Assembly: GCA_902777355.1 (NCBI GenBank)
Contig: CACYTU010000026.1
Span: 1 to 56,936 of the forward strand
Direction of reading: 5' to 3'
DNA length: 56,936 nucleotides
Origin: an uncultured Lachnospiraceae bacterium
Lineage (GTDB): Bacteria > Bacillota > Clostridia > Lachnospirales > Lachnospiraceae
The translations under genes were made by a program, and so were the position numbers. Shown piece after piece: positions 33,926-42,732 of the stretch. How positions within the stretch are numbered: position 1 is the first letter of the stretch; each line of letters begins with the position of its first letter. Below the pieces are notes generated by a model that searched no databases, was not told the DNA's origin, and worked only from the letters and a program-made list of their open reading frames with translations.

Positions 33926-35707
33926 TTATACCGTCACCGTAAATACATTAATGCCCAGAGTAAGCCGGTATTCTGTCTCTTTCACAATTCCCATGAAAAG
34001 ACGGATACTCATACTCTTTGGCGAATCATCCTTTGGATCAATAAAATCCGCGCGCTCCTGCGGATTATAAGGTTTGCAGTCGTCCTTCAGGCTCATGAAA
34101 ATATCCTCACCCTTATGCAGGACACGGACCTCGATCGTATGTTTCTTTTTGTCTGCCTCAAAACGGTCCTTTATAATTCCAAGGCACAGTTCCTCCAGCG
34201 CCAGCGCCGAATAGTAAGCCTTCTTTTCACTAACATTCCGCTTCTCGCAGAATTTTTGAACCTCACTGGAGATGGTCATCGCCTCCTCCAGACTGTGGAT
34301 ACTGGCATCCAGACGTTCATCTTCCGCGGCGCCGAAGTCTTCAGGGATTGTCACCCATTCACTCAGGGTCCTCGGTATGCGCTTCCAGAAGAGAATCGCG
34401 TAGACTGGTCCGCACAGCGCAACTATAGCATATCCGACCAGGTACGTGATCATGGAGCCGTGGACTCCCATTCTCGGAATCAGCAGCAGTCCCACCGGAA
34501 GCATGGCGAAGAGGCCTTCCAGCACTGACATCACAGTGACGATGGCGGTCCGGCCGATCGCCTGAAAATAATTGGAGAAAATGGCCGCGATCGTCTCCAG
34601 TATCAGAACCGCGGCGCCCAGCCGCATCGCGTCTGCTGTCAGCTTAAATACTTTTGAAGCGTGGTCGGCATAGAACAAACCTGCCACAAAATCCGCCATC
34701 ATGAATGTGATCACGGCGGAGCCCAGTGTGATCAAAAGTCCTTTTGTAAAGACCGTCTTCATCACTGACGTTATGGAACGACCGTCCTCTTCCCCGTAAC
34801 AGACGCTGGTAAGGAGCCTTCCGGTCGCCGCGACGCCCTTACCGACAGACTCGAAAATCATGCTTGCCAATGCGTATGTCGACATGGCCGCAACGGCCAT
34901 CATGGTGGGATCATAAACCGCCAGCAGGTTGTTGAACAGTCCGCTCTGGACAGATGTCAGGAAAAATATTATAGCGCTTGGAAATCCGACTTTCAGTATC
35001 GCCCAAAACTCCTTCCAGATAATGCCTTTGAAGGAATACTTCAGAGAAGCCCTCTTTGTCAGGAAAAATATACCCGCAGCGATCATAGAAATCCACTGGC
35101 TCAGGGATGTGGCAATACCCAGTCCCAGAACACCCATCTTAATGACGCGTACAAAGAACAGGTCCATCGCGGCATTGACGGCCAGCATAGCACCGGCAGC
35201 GATGTAATTGCGCTTATCCTGCCCTTCCAGAGTAAGAAAAGCCGCTAACTGCGCCCCCAGCACCATGGGGATCAGTCCGAAGCCCCGGCCTATGACATAG
35301 CCGGAAAGGTCGCCGAGGACCGCCGGCGAAGCGCCGAGGCTAAGCGCAATGGGCGCAGGCAGGGCAAGGCTGAGGAGCAGTCCGAATGACGCAGCGGCCA
35401 GGGCGATCGTAATATCGAGCGAAAATACCCCTCTCGTTCTTTTGAGGTCGCCCGCACCCATGTACCTGGCACACAGTACCTGTGAACCCACCACCAGAAT
35501 GTTTCCGACAGCCACCCAGACCAGTTGGAAGGGTGAGTAAAGTCCGATGATACTCATGGCCTTCGGGCCCAGAAAATTGCTGCCGACCAGGCCGTCAACT
35601 ATATTGTTGATTCTGGTAAGCAGCAACAGGAAAATCTGTGCCGGAAGAACACGGAAATACAGGTTGGATAAGAACCGTCCGTCTGACTTTGGATTTGAAT
35701 TGCCCAT
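33926..35707 (-). CDS. MATE-family efflux transporter with C-terminal RsbW-like domain
   Basis: A 593-residue fusion. Residues about 1-450 are a twelve-helix MATE/MatE transporter (QIFLLLLTRINNIVDGLVGS, LGPKAMSIIGLYSPFQLVWV). The final ~140 residues resemble an anti-sigma-factor-type HATPase (RsbW fold): ALALEELCLGII (N-box position), SLKDDCKPYNPQ and SMSIRLFMGIVKETEY (G-box region). In an active ATPase the N-box has an Asn; here the aligned position is Gly, so the domain may bind a ligand or partner without hydrolysing ATP. MATE proteins export cationic drugs using Na+ or H+. AGGAG precedes the start; tex follows 23 bp after. Confidence 0.85.
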   Translation of the reverse strand: MGNSNPKSDGRFLSNLYFRVLPAQIFLLLLTRINNIVDGLVGSNFLGPKAMSIIGLYSPFQLVWVAVGNILVVGSQVLCARYMGAGDLKRTRGVFSLDITIALAAASFGLLLSLALPAPIALSLGASPAVLGDLSGYVIGRGFGLIPMVLGAQLAAFLTLEGQDKRNYIAAGAMLAVNAAMDLFFVRVIKMGVLGLGIATSLSQWISMIAAGIFFLTKRASLKYSFKGIIWKEFWAILKVGFPSAIIFFLTSVQSGLFNNLLAVYDPTMMAVAAMSTYALASMIFESVGKGVAATGRLLTSVCYGEEDGRSITSVMKTVFTKGLLITLGSAVITFMMADFVAGLFYADHASKVFKLTADAMRLGAAVLILETIAAIFSNYFQAIGRTAIVTVMSVLEGLFAMLPVGLLLIPRMGVHGSMITYLVGYAIVALCGPVYAILFWKRIPRTLSEWVTIPEDFGAAEDERLDASIHSLEEAMTISSEVQKFCEKRNVSEKKAYYSALALEELCLGIIKDRFEADKKKHTIEVRVLHKGEDIFMSLKDDCKPYNPQERADFIDPKDDSPKSMSIRLFMGIVKETEYRLTLGINVFTVTV

Positions 35708-36027
35708 ATTTTCTCCTATTACATGGTGCAGAGGTGAAAAGACTATGATAAGAAATCCGTCTGGTCAATATAAGCAAAACAGAATCAGTAACTTGAACCG
35801 TTTAGGTAGAAGAGGGTACAAACCACGTAGATTGCCCCTGCCCAAAGTGTAACACGGGATCACTGAAAAGATAATACTCTTTTCATTTGACAGCAGCGGG
35901 TTCCACTGTTTTTGGAACAAAATCAAGGATTCCATGTGGTTATCCGGTTGAAGTCACAGGTAGTGCCGGGAGCATTTCACGGTATTGCGCGCCAAAGAAT
36001 AAAACGTACCGCACAGCGGCCGGATAT

Positions 36028-36035
36028 GCTATAAT
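36028..36035 (+). promoter_or_regulatory. Candidate extended -10 promoter of lipoprotein gene
   Basis: TGC directly precedes a perfect TATAAT (36030-36035), an extended -10. The -35 region is not clear. Transcription would begin near 36042, giving a leader of about 155 nt. Confidence 0.45.
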
Positions 36036-36104
36036 GTCAACTGGCGCGGCTGTCCGGGGCAGATAATCCGGCACCACGCGCGGACATAGAATATCTGTTC
36101 ATCG

Positions 36105-36181
36105 TATATATGATGTCGGAGTCAAAAAGTGGTTAAAGAAAATCCGTCTTTTCCCGGCTTTTGACCTTTACATCATATATA
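36105..36181 (+). promoter_or_regulatory. Long 5'-leader hairpin or operator
   Basis: TATATATGATGT (36105-36116) pairs perfectly with ACATCATATATA (36170-36181), and TCAAAA (36122) pairs with TTTTGA (36159). The distal arm lies 19 nt before the lipoprotein start codon and could cover its ribosome-binding site. It could be an RNA switch or a DNA operator; no known riboswitch class is recognised. Confidence 0.45.
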
Positions 36182-36199
36182 AACCTTACAGGAGTTGTC

Positions 36200-37102
36200 A
36201 TGCATTATTTCAAAACGAAAAAGAGCCTCAGGAAACCAGTCCTGCCTGTCATGGCTGCCATGGTCCTCTCAGCAGTCTTACTGCTGACAGGCTGTTCGGG
36301 AACCGGAAAGATGTACAGCCCCGAAGATGACGAATCTTCTTCCAATGCCACCCTGAGCGATACGGGCACGACGGGGATGGAAGCGGAAACCACGGCAGAG
36401 AACCCCGGAGATCTCCCGTCAGATCCCGGAAAGAATCCCGATGAAGAAATCCGCAAAAAGTCTGCAGTCCTCGAGGGAACCGGAAGCGATCTGTTCACTT
36501 CAGAAACTGTTGACTACTACTACAGCTTCACCCTGGAAGGCTCCCATTTCCAGCTTCCATGCCGCTTTTCGGATTTTTCCAAGGCCGGTTGGGAACTGGT
36601 TCTGCCGGAATCAGAGAGCGGAAGCACTGCAGGCCATATCGTTCCTTACTACTCTTACGAATTCTTTGACGCTGTCCAGACAGGCGGAAGCAATGGCCGT
36701 GCCGCCTCCTCACAGGACGATCCGAAAAGAATTCAGCTTTGTCTGGCCAACTTTACAGACAAAGGCTGCCCGCCTGAAGCCTGCACTGTCTGCGGAATAA
36801 CCGTGAGGTCAGACAGCGGTTTTTCTTTTCTCACCACATTCAAGGAAGGACTCGGAAGCAGCCTGAGCGCTATGATTTCCGTATTCGGAAAGGACTCTTC
36901 CGTCTACTCTGTGAAAAAGTACGAGGATGGTTCCAGGGTTCTTCAGTACCGCTTTTCAAACGGTCTGTCAGAAAAACAGACCATTTCCGTTCTCGCCGAA
37001 GCAGAGGAGAAGGCCCTGGCGGAACTTATGACGGCGGAGACCGGCAAGGATGGCAAAACCATTGAAACACTGTCTCTTTATTATTTCAAGATTCCGAAAT
37101 AA
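36200..37102 (+). CDS. Secreted lipoprotein of unknown function
   Basis: A 300-residue lipoprotein with a signal peptide (KKSLRKPVLPVMAAMVLSAV) and lipobox LLTGC, cleaving before Cys about 30. A Ser/Thr/Asp-rich linker of about 60 residues follows, then a globular domain with a central YYYSFTLEGSHFQLPCRFSDF strand region that resembles uncharacterised Lachnospiraceae lipoproteins. I do not recognise a named family. AGGAG lies 5 nt before the ATG at 36200; an in-frame upstream start at 36161 would disrupt the signal peptide. Monocistronic, ending at a strong terminator. Confidence 0.8.
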   Translation: MHYFKTKKSLRKPVLPVMAAMVLSAVLLLTGCSGTGKMYSPEDDESSSNATLSDTGTTGMEAETTAENPGDLPSDPGKNPDEEIRKKSAVLEGTGSDLFTSETVDYYYSFTLEGSHFQLPCRFSDFSKAGWELVLPESESGSTAGHIVPYYSYEFFDAVQTGGSNGRAASSQDDPKRIQLCLANFTDKGCPPEACTVCGITVRSDSGFSFLTTFKEGLGSSLSAMISVFGKDSSVYSVKKYEDGSRVLQYRFSNGLSEKQTISVLAEAEEKALAELMTAETGKDGKTIETLSLYYFKIPK

Positions 37103-37140
37103 ACGGGCACAGGTTCATCACCTGCACCCGCTCCGGTCAG

Positions 37141-37176
37141 ACAGGCAGGATGCCGCGGCACCCTGCCTGTTTTTTT
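37141..37176 (+). terminator. Terminator of the lipoprotein gene
   Basis: ACAGGCAGG / CCTGCCTGT with an internal TGCCGCGGCA palindrome is followed by seven T. It lies about 40 bp after the stop codon. Confidence 0.9.
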
Positions 37177-37390
37177 GTAAACTATTTTTATACACTGTTT
37201 TATACACTGTTTTGGTTAAAAACCTGCCGCCGCTTCCCATGTCCCGCGCCCACACGAGCCACGCGTCAAGGGTTATCGCCCCATGCATTCGCATTGCCGG
37301 TCTTTAGGCTGCTTTATTCCACACAGGAAAATCTCTCCGATACCCTGCCGGCAGGTACATCGCTCACAGACCGGGCTCTCCCGTATTGCT

Positions 37391-38074
37391 TTAGAAGGAG
37401 ACTTCTCCGGTCTGCTCATTGAGCGTCACACTGTCGACTTCAGGGAGGTCCGCCAGCTCGTTGGTCAGGCGCAGGCGCTGTTTTGTGCGTACTTTCAGCA
37501 CCAGAGTTCTCCTCTTTCCGCGCTTGCCTTCAGATATTTTTTTGACTGCGGAACAGTTTCTGGAAATCACGTCGCCGCAGACCTTTTTCAGATCTGTACG
37601 AGCCCCTTCGCAGCCGTAGACAGACAGGATCAGGGGCGCTTTTCCCAGAGGCAGGATATCCAGCAGGATCACGATCGCTGTCATTATGATCGATACGAGA
37701 ATTCCTATACGCCATTTCCCCGCAGCAATAAAAATACCGCAGGCCACAGACCAGAGTATAAACACCTGGTCCATCGGTTCTTTGACAGTCCCTCTCAGGC
37801 GTACGATTGACAGAGCACCGACCACTCCGATCGAGGCAATCGCGTTCTGCGACATCAGAAGGATCAGGGACGCGGTCACAGGACCGGCTGCCAGCAGGGA
37901 GAGATTATAGTTTGTGGAATAAAAAGTTCTCCGCCCAACCAGCCTGTAGCAGAAGTATATATAGATACTCAGGATGATCGAAGCCAGCATAGCCGCCGCA
38001 ATTCCCATTCCTTTATATTCAGAAGGCGCATATCCCTCTGCCAGGATTTTATAAATCACATCAAAAAAATTCAT
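37391..38074 (-). CDS. DUF4956 domain-containing membrane protein
   Basis: A 227-residue membrane protein with four helices in the first 150 residues and a soluble C-terminal half. The DUF4956 signature IGVVGALSIVRLRGTVKEP is present. In other genomes this family sits next to VTC-type polyphosphate polymerases or CotH genes; neither is near here, so its partner is probably elsewhere. AGAGGATAATTTAT precedes the start. Its upstream neighbours (deoC, methyltransferase) are on the same strand with a 146-bp gap. Confidence 0.9.
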   Translation of the reverse strand: MNFFDVIYKILAEGYAPSEYKGMGIAAAMLASIILSIYIYFCYRLVGRRTFYSTNYNLSLLAAGPVTASLILLMSQNAIASIGVVGALSIVRLRGTVKEPMDQVFILWSVACGIFIAAGKWRIGILVSIIMTAIVILLDILPLGKAPLILSVYGCEGARTDLKKVCGDVISRNCSAVKKISEGKRGKRRTLVLKVRTKQRLRLTNELADLPEVDSVTLNEQTGEVSF

Positions 38075-38220
38075 ATAAATTATCCTCTAACCAGAGCCAT
38101 CCGCTCACAGCGTCGGCACATCCAATTTATTATGGAAAGGTTTCTCAGTTCCTTCTCTTGCGGGACCGGTCAGAACCGGTCGACACCGCTCCGTCTGCCT
38201 CTGTCTGTACCCGGAATGCC

Positions 38221-38895
38221 TCACAGGTTCTCGAAATGTTTCATAAGTTCCACGCCGGCGCTGGTTCCAAGTCTCTCGGCACCCGCCTCCACCATTGCCA
38301 TGGCGGTATCAAAATCCCTGATTCCGCCCGCCGCCTTGACTTTCACTGCGTCGCCGACGACGGATTTCATCAGACGTACGTCTTCAACAGTTGCTCCTCC
38401 TGTGCCGAAGCCGGTGGAGGTCTTGATAAAGTCAGGTCTGACTTTCAGGGCAATCTCCGCTGCCGTCCGCTTTTCCTCATCCGTCAGGTAGCAGTTTTCA
38501 AAAATGACCTTGCAGATAACTCCCTCAGCCCTGCATGCCTTCGTGATTTCCCTCATCTCCCGCTCGATCAGGTCCGTATTGCCGTTTTTCAATTCCGCCA
38601 CATTGAGGACATAATCAATCTCATGAGCCCCCTTGCGGATGGCGTCCATAGTCTCAAAAACCTTGCTCTCGACTGTCATCTGTCCCAGGGGAAAGCCTAC
38701 AGTAGACCCGATATGAACATTGCTCCCGGCCAGATACTTTGCGCACCTTTCAATCTGCGCGCCATTGATGGCAACTGCCTTAAAGCTGTACCTGCGCGCT
38801 TCCTCACAGAGCTTTGCAATCGCCGCGTCGTCAGCATAGGCTTTCAGATTTGTGTGGTCGATCATTCCCGCCAGCTGTTCCTTTGTCAGATTCAT
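38221..38895 (-). CDS. deoC: Deoxyribose-phosphate aldolase
   Basis: A 224-residue class I aldolase that splits 2-deoxyribose-5-phosphate into acetaldehyde and glyceraldehyde-3-phosphate. The Schiff-base Lys lies in VRPDFIKTSTGFGTGGATV, and the second catalytic Lys in VKVKAAGGIRDF. Length is normal. GGAGGGAAC precedes the start. It lies downstream of the rRNA methyltransferase, separated by a 17-bp repeat array. No other deoxynucleoside salvage genes are adjacent. Confidence 0.96.
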   Translation of the reverse strand: MNLTKEQLAGMIDHTNLKAYADDAAIAKLCEEARRYSFKAVAINGAQIERCAKYLAGSNVHIGSTVGFPLGQMTVESKVFETMDAIRKGAHEIDYVLNVAELKNGNTDLIEREMREITKACRAEGVICKVIFENCYLTDEEKRTAAEIALKVRPDFIKTSTGFGTGGATVEDVRLMKSVVGDAVKVKAAGGIRDFDTAMAMVEAGAERLGTSAGVELMKHFENL

Positions 38896-38926
38896 GTTCC
38901 CTCCATTTTCTCAGATCTTCCTTTTC

Positions 38927-39085
38927 CTCAGGATATCTTTCTCCTCAGGATATCTTTCTCCTCAGGGTATCTTTCTCCTCAGGATATCTTTCTCCTCAGG
39001 GTATCTTTCTCCTCAGGGTATCTTTCTCCTCAGGGTATCTTTTTTCCTCAGGGTATCTTTTCTCCTCAGGGTATCTTTTTACTCA
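38927..39085. repeat. 17-bp tandem repeat in phase with a stop codon
   Basis: About nine copies of a 17-bp (sometimes 18-bp) unit of the form CTCCTCAGGGTATCTTT. The methyltransferase stop codon (complement TCA at 39083-39085) falls exactly 17 bp from the TCA of the neighbouring unit (39066-39068). The array fills nearly all of the gap to deoC. Confidence 0.9.
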
Positions 39086-39979
39086 CTGCATGATCCTGTC
39101 CGCCGTCGGGAATCCTGCTCCGATCTCAAAAAAAGCGATCGCACTCGCCGCCGCAACGTTGAGGGAATCCACTCCCCTCATCATGGGGATTACTGTGACG
39201 CGATCCGCCCCCGCGATCGTCTCCGGAAGGAGTCCGTCCCCTTCCGAGCCCAGTATCACGGCAGCCTTTTCATCCTCCCGCAGGCTCAGTCTGCCGATTT
39301 CTTCGGCGTCCTCCCGCAAGGCCATCGCTATTGTCTGATATCCCCGTTCTCTGAGCATGCCAAGCCCGCCGTTTTTCCAGTCATCCAGACTCCGTCCGAT
39401 CCAGGCCCATGGTATCTGAAGGGTTGTTCCCATGCTGACTCTGAGCGTTCTGCGATAGAGAGGATCGCTGCAGCCGTCTGTCAGCAGGACTGCGTCCATA
39501 CCCAGTGCCGCCGCATTGCGGAAAATCGATCCGACATTAGCGGGATTCATCACGTTCTCGAGAACCACGATCCGCACAGCTCCGGCTTTTTCTCCACAAG
39601 ACTGTTCCACAGCCTGCAGAACCTCCTCTGCCGTCCGAAGCGGAGGCCTTCTCATTGCACACAGCACTCCCCGTGTCAAGACGTATCCAGTCAGTCTGGT
39701 CAGGTCCTCATACCTGCCGGTATAGACAGGTATTTCTGCGCCCATGCCGGCGCAAACCTCTATCACCCCGGCAGCTTCGCCTCTGACATGCCTGTCCTCC
39801 ACCAGAAGAGAGACCGGGACACACCCTGCATCCAGAGCGCGCTGCACCACTTTGGGACTCTCCGCGATAAACAGTCCCCCATCCGGCTCATACAGCCTCT
39901 TCAACTGTACCTCAGACAATTTTGTATAGACCTGCAGCGCCGGATCCTCCGGTCCGGAAACCGAAATAAGATGGACCAT
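39083..39979 (-). CDS. SpoU/TrmH-family RNA 2'-O-methyltransferase
   Basis: A 298-residue SPOUT-fold methyltransferase that likely modifies the 2'-hydroxyl of a tRNA or 23S rRNA nucleotide with SAM. An N-terminal substrate-binding domain precedes the knot motifs: motif 1 VLENVMNPANVGSIFRNAAA, motif 2 VILGSEGDGL and motif 3 IPMMRGVDSLNVAAASAIAF. The ATG at 39979 has GGAGAAGGA just upstream; an upstream in-frame TTG is less likely. The modified site is not readable. Confidence 0.92.
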   Translation of the reverse strand: MVHLISVSGPEDPALQVYTKLSEVQLKRLYEPDGGLFIAESPKVVQRALDAGCVPVSLLVEDRHVRGEAAGVIEVCAGMGAEIPVYTGRYEDLTRLTGYVLTRGVLCAMRRPPLRTAEEVLQAVEQSCGEKAGAVRIVVLENVMNPANVGSIFRNAAALGMDAVLLTDGCSDPLYRRTLRVSMGTTLQIPWAWIGRSLDDWKNGGLGMLRERGYQTIAMALREDAEEIGRLSLREDEKAAVILGSEGDGLLPETIAGADRVTVIPMMRGVDSLNVAAASAIAFFEIGAGFPTADRIMQ

Positions 39980-40156
39980 TCCTTCTCCACTCAATAGACA
40001 GCCATCCGTTCCTGCAAATATTCGAAGAATAGCGCAATGAAATTGCAGGACTCATTTTTTCAACGTATCCTTATTAATATACCCCCAAACAGGATTTTTG
40101 CCAATCATGTAATTGCTGAAAAGTGATATACTAAGACGAACTGTTACAAGTCATAC

Positions 40157-40285
40157 CCGCACCAAACACTTAGCTGTTTGGTGCGGGGGCAGTAATTTTT
40201 ACCGGGCTCAAGGGCGTTTTCCATTGGCCGAAGGCCAATTTGGAATGGAGAAGGCCCTGTTACTGGTCACGGTGTGACCAGTAAC
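40157..40285. repeat. Cluster of three perfect or near-perfect hairpins
   Basis: CCCGCACCAAACA / TGTTTGGTGCGGG is a 13-bp perfect stem (about 40157-40188). TCCATTGGCC/GGCCAAT..ATGGA lies near 40220-40250. GTTACTGGTCAC-GGT-GTGACCAGTAAC is a 12-bp perfect stem (40259-40285) and a clear copy of the GTTAC family. They lie in the gene-free stretch 39980-40795. Confidence 0.6.
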
Positions 40286-40417
40286 GACGAACTTCACGTT
40301 CATGTTGTTGAGGAAAAAAGTCCTGCTGCCGCCCCGGGAAAAGATACTGCCTCTGCTGCCATTCTGTTGCAGCCCGGAATCTGCAGCCCGGAAAGTACGC
40401 TGATGTCGAAAAAAATC

Positions 40418-40446
40418 TTGACATCCACCTGAATCTCGTATAAAAT
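40418..40446 (+). promoter_or_regulatory. Strong sigma-A promoter of the tRNA-Pro remnant
   Basis: Perfect TTGACA (40418-40423), exactly 17 nt spacer, TAAAAT (40441-40446). The tRNA-like 5' end at 40471 is about 18 nt after the predicted start site. Confidence 0.8.
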
Positions 40447-40470
40447 ATTTTTGCTTAAAGAAATATATAT

Positions 40471-40533
40471 CGAAGCGTGGCTCAGCTTGGTAGAGCGCTG
40501 CGTTCGGGACGCAGTTACAGGGCTTTCGGAGTC
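40471..40533 (+). pseudogene. Truncated tRNA-Pro(CGG)
   Basis: The first 44 nt fold as a tRNA: acceptor strand CGAAGCG, D-arm GCTC..GAGC with AGCTTGGTA loop, anticodon arm CTGCG-TTCGGGA-CGCAG with anticodon CGG. After 40514 the sequence departs from a tRNA. A weak T-arm-like AGGGC-TTTCGGA-GTCTT is present, but no CGCTTCG acceptor partner or CCA appears; a run of T follows instead. The promoter is intact, so a short tRNA fragment RNA ending at the T-run may still be made. It is probably a pseudogene or the target of an insertion. Confidence 0.65.
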
Positions 40534-40660
40534 TTTTTTTTAATATACCTCCTGTGATATAGTGGTTACAGACCCACCTGAAGATCCAGTGCGTTTTTTC
40601 GATAGTGCGAGGCTTTTACAATGCGAAGCAGTGTTTTTTTCGCGAAAGCCCCGGGTTGTA
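40520..40660. repeat. Possible inserted element with GGGCTTTCG / CGAAAGCCC ends
   Basis: Sequence after the broken tRNA is bounded by GGGCTTTCG (about 40520) and its exact complement CGAAAGCCC (about 40653). It contains GGTTACAGACCCACCTGA, similar to GTTACAGTTCAGGCCCACCT at 44163. It could be a small non-autonomous element inserted in the tRNA. Confidence 0.35.
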
Positions 40661-40795
40661 GGGCGGGAATCGCACACACGGGCTAATCGGAATGCGATTT
40701 TCGCAATTAATCTGTTTGCCCCCCGATAGGGCGTGTACAGATCACTTGTACTCTTCCGCCTTGCGGCGGACACGATAAAGAAAGGAGACAGAATT

Positions 40796-41536
40796 ATGCC
40801 GCTGGGTGTTATCGTCAATTCATTATCTGTTGCCATAGGAGGACTGATCGGCACACTGCTGGGGAACCAGTTCAGCACCGATTACAAAGAGAAGATCAAT
40901 ATGATCTTCGGATGCTGTTCCATGGCCATGGGGATCAGTTCCATTGTACTGATGGAAAACATGCCCGCCGTTGTGTTTTCGGTCATTATCGGAACCATGA
41001 TCGGCCTGGTCATCCATCTCGGGGACCGCATCAACAATGCCGGCGGCATGATGCAGCGGCTTGTCAGCAGATTTCTGAGTCCCGGCAGATCCAGGATCTC
41101 CCAGGAGGATTTCAACGCCACTCTGGTCACGGTCATCGTTCTTTTCTGCGCCAGCGGCACAGGTATTTACGGTTCACTTGCCGCAGGCATGAGCGGCGAC
41201 CACAGCATCCTGTTCGCCAAGTCCGTCCTGGATCTTTTCACCGCCCTGATCTTTGCCTGCACGCTGGGCGCGGTCGTCTGCCTGGTGGCTATCCCCCAGT
41301 TTGTGATCTTCCTGATCCTCTTTTTGCTGGGCGGTGTCGTCATTCCGCACACAACTCCCGCTATGATCGCCGATTTCAAGGCCTGCGGCGGTTTCCTGAT
41401 GCTGGCCACCGGTTTCAGGATGATCAAGGTCAAGATGTTTCCGATTGCGGATATGCTGCCGGCAATGGTCCTGGTGATGCCGGTCAGCCTTTTCTGGGCT
41501 TCGGTAATCATGCCCGCCGTTGCCTCGCTCGTCTGA
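40796..41536 (+). CDS. DUF554 family membrane protein
   Basis: A 246-residue membrane protein of the DUF554 family: about seven helices, opening MPLGVIVNSLSVAIGGLIGT with the family's GGLIGTLLG motif. It has alternating Gly-rich helices (MLATGFRMIKVKMFPIADML) typical of the group, which is proposed to be a transporter without a known substrate. The ATG at 40796 has AAAGGAGACAG; an upstream in-frame ATG at 40733 lacks a ribosome-binding site. Confidence 0.92.
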   Translation: MPLGVIVNSLSVAIGGLIGTLLGNQFSTDYKEKINMIFGCCSMAMGISSIVLMENMPAVVFSVIIGTMIGLVIHLGDRINNAGGMMQRLVSRFLSPGRSRISQEDFNATLVTVIVLFCASGTGIYGSLAAGMSGDHSILFAKSVLDLFTALIFACTLGAVVCLVAIPQFVIFLILFLLGGVVIPHTTPAMIADFKACGGFLMLATGFRMIKVKMFPIADMLPAMVLVMPVSLFWASVIMPAVASLV

Positions 41537-41779
41537 GAGCCCGGGACGCGAGATGCAGGCTGTACGGAGCGCAGCTTTGATCATACGATTCTGTGAGCTG
41601 TACTCATTACAGCAAGTATGTTATTATGATAGAAGGTTTTTCCTTTTCAGGCAGCTTTGCAGCCGCTCTGATAATCGCTGGAAAGACCGCTTCCATGAAC
41701 TTTTCCTGGAGCATTTGCGAAACAAGGGCTGACATAGTGCAGGAGCTCTCCGGCACTGTCGGAAAGAGAGGAGATTTTT

Positions 41780-42673
41780 ATGAAAGGCATTGTACTCGCC
41801 GGCGGTTCCGGCACCAGGCTCTATCCACTGACGATGGTCACATCCAAGCAGCTTCTTCCGATTTATGACAAGCCTATGATCTATTATCCCATTTCCGTTC
41901 TGATGAACGCGGGGATCAGGGATATTCTGATCATCTCTACTCCCCAGGATCTCCCTCGTTTCCAGATACTTCTCGGGGATGGGCATCAGTTCGGACTCCA
42001 TCTCTCCTACAAGGCACAGCCCTCACCGGATGGTCTGGCACAGGCATTTACCCTGGGAGAAGAATTCATTGACGGCGAGCCTGCCGCAATGATCCTGGGT
42101 GATAATATTTTTGCCGGCCACGGTCTGACCAAGAGGCTCCGCGCCGCTGTACAGAAGGCCGAAAGCGGAAAAGGGGCCACGGTATTCGGCTACTATGTGG
42201 ATGATCCCGAGCGCTTTGGAATCGTAGAGTTTGACAGCCAGGGCCGCGCTGTTTCAATAGAAGAGAAACCCAAACATCCCAAGAGCAACTACTGCGTGAC
42301 CGGTCTTTATTTTTACGACAACCGGGTTGTTGAGTATGCCAAGGGCCTGAAGCCTTCCGAGCGCGGAGAGTACGAGATAACGGATCTGAACAGGATCTAT
42401 CTGGAGAACGGGGATCTTAGTGTTGAGCTTCTGGGACAGGGATTCACATGGCTTGACACCGGAACTCACGAAAGTCTGGTGGACGCCACGAATTTTGTCA
42501 AAACCATTGAACAGCATCAGCACCGCAAGATCGGCTGTCTGGAAGAAATCGGCTATCTGAACGGATGGATCACCCGCGAAGAAGTACTGCAGACCTATGA
42601 AGTGATGAAAAAGAACGAATACGGCCAGTACCTGAAAGACGTTCTGGACGGCAAATATCTCGACCCGCAGTAA
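41780..42673 (+). CDS. rfbA: Glucose-1-phosphate thymidylyltransferase
   Basis: A 297-residue sugar nucleotidyltransferase that makes dTDP-glucose from dTTP and glucose-1-phosphate, the first step of dTDP-rhamnose synthesis. Signature [18 protein letters not shown], then [24 protein letters not shown], and [15 protein letters not shown]. Length is typical of RfbA/RmlA. GAGAGGAG precedes the start. The other rhamnose genes (rfbB, C, D) are not adjacent, which is unusual but not rare. Ends at a bidirectional terminator shared with gpsA. Confidence 0.96.
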   Translation: MKGIVLAGGSGTRLYPLTMVTSKQLLPIYDKPMIYYPISVLMNAGIRDILIISTPQDLPRFQILLGDGHQFGLHLSYKAQPSPDGLAQAFTLGEEFIDGEPAAMILGDNIFAGHGLTKRLRAAVQKAESGKGATVFGYYVDDPERFGIVEFDSQGRAVSIEEKPKHPKSNYCVTGLYFYDNRVVEYAKGLKPSERGEYEITDLNRIYLENGDLSVELLGQGFTWLDTGTHESLVDATNFVKTIEQHQHRKIGCLEEIGYLNGWITREEVLQTYEVMKKNEYGQYLKDVLDGKYLDPQ

Positions 42674-42732
42674 TGCTGCCCGCGTGAAGGGAGCAGAATA
42701 CACTTACAGGAAAAAAAGCGAGAAGCCAAAAA

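Larger units (their letters stand above)
35708..36199 (+). other. Divergent leader region before the 36.2-kb lipoprotein gene
   Basis: No gene is seen. The stretch holds the MATE upstream region, a GGCGCGG/CCGCGC-rich part near 36040-36090, and a promoter and long leader hairpin described separately. Confidence 0.5.

Noticed and set aside
38814-39997. Long plus-strand frames over the 17-bp repeat
   Set aside because: The repeat keeps frames open by chance, and the same DNA encodes deoC and the methyltransferase on the minus strand.
40471-40533. T-box riboswitch
   Set aside because: There is no T-box sequence, specifier loop or downstream aminoacyl gene; the match is to a tRNA itself.
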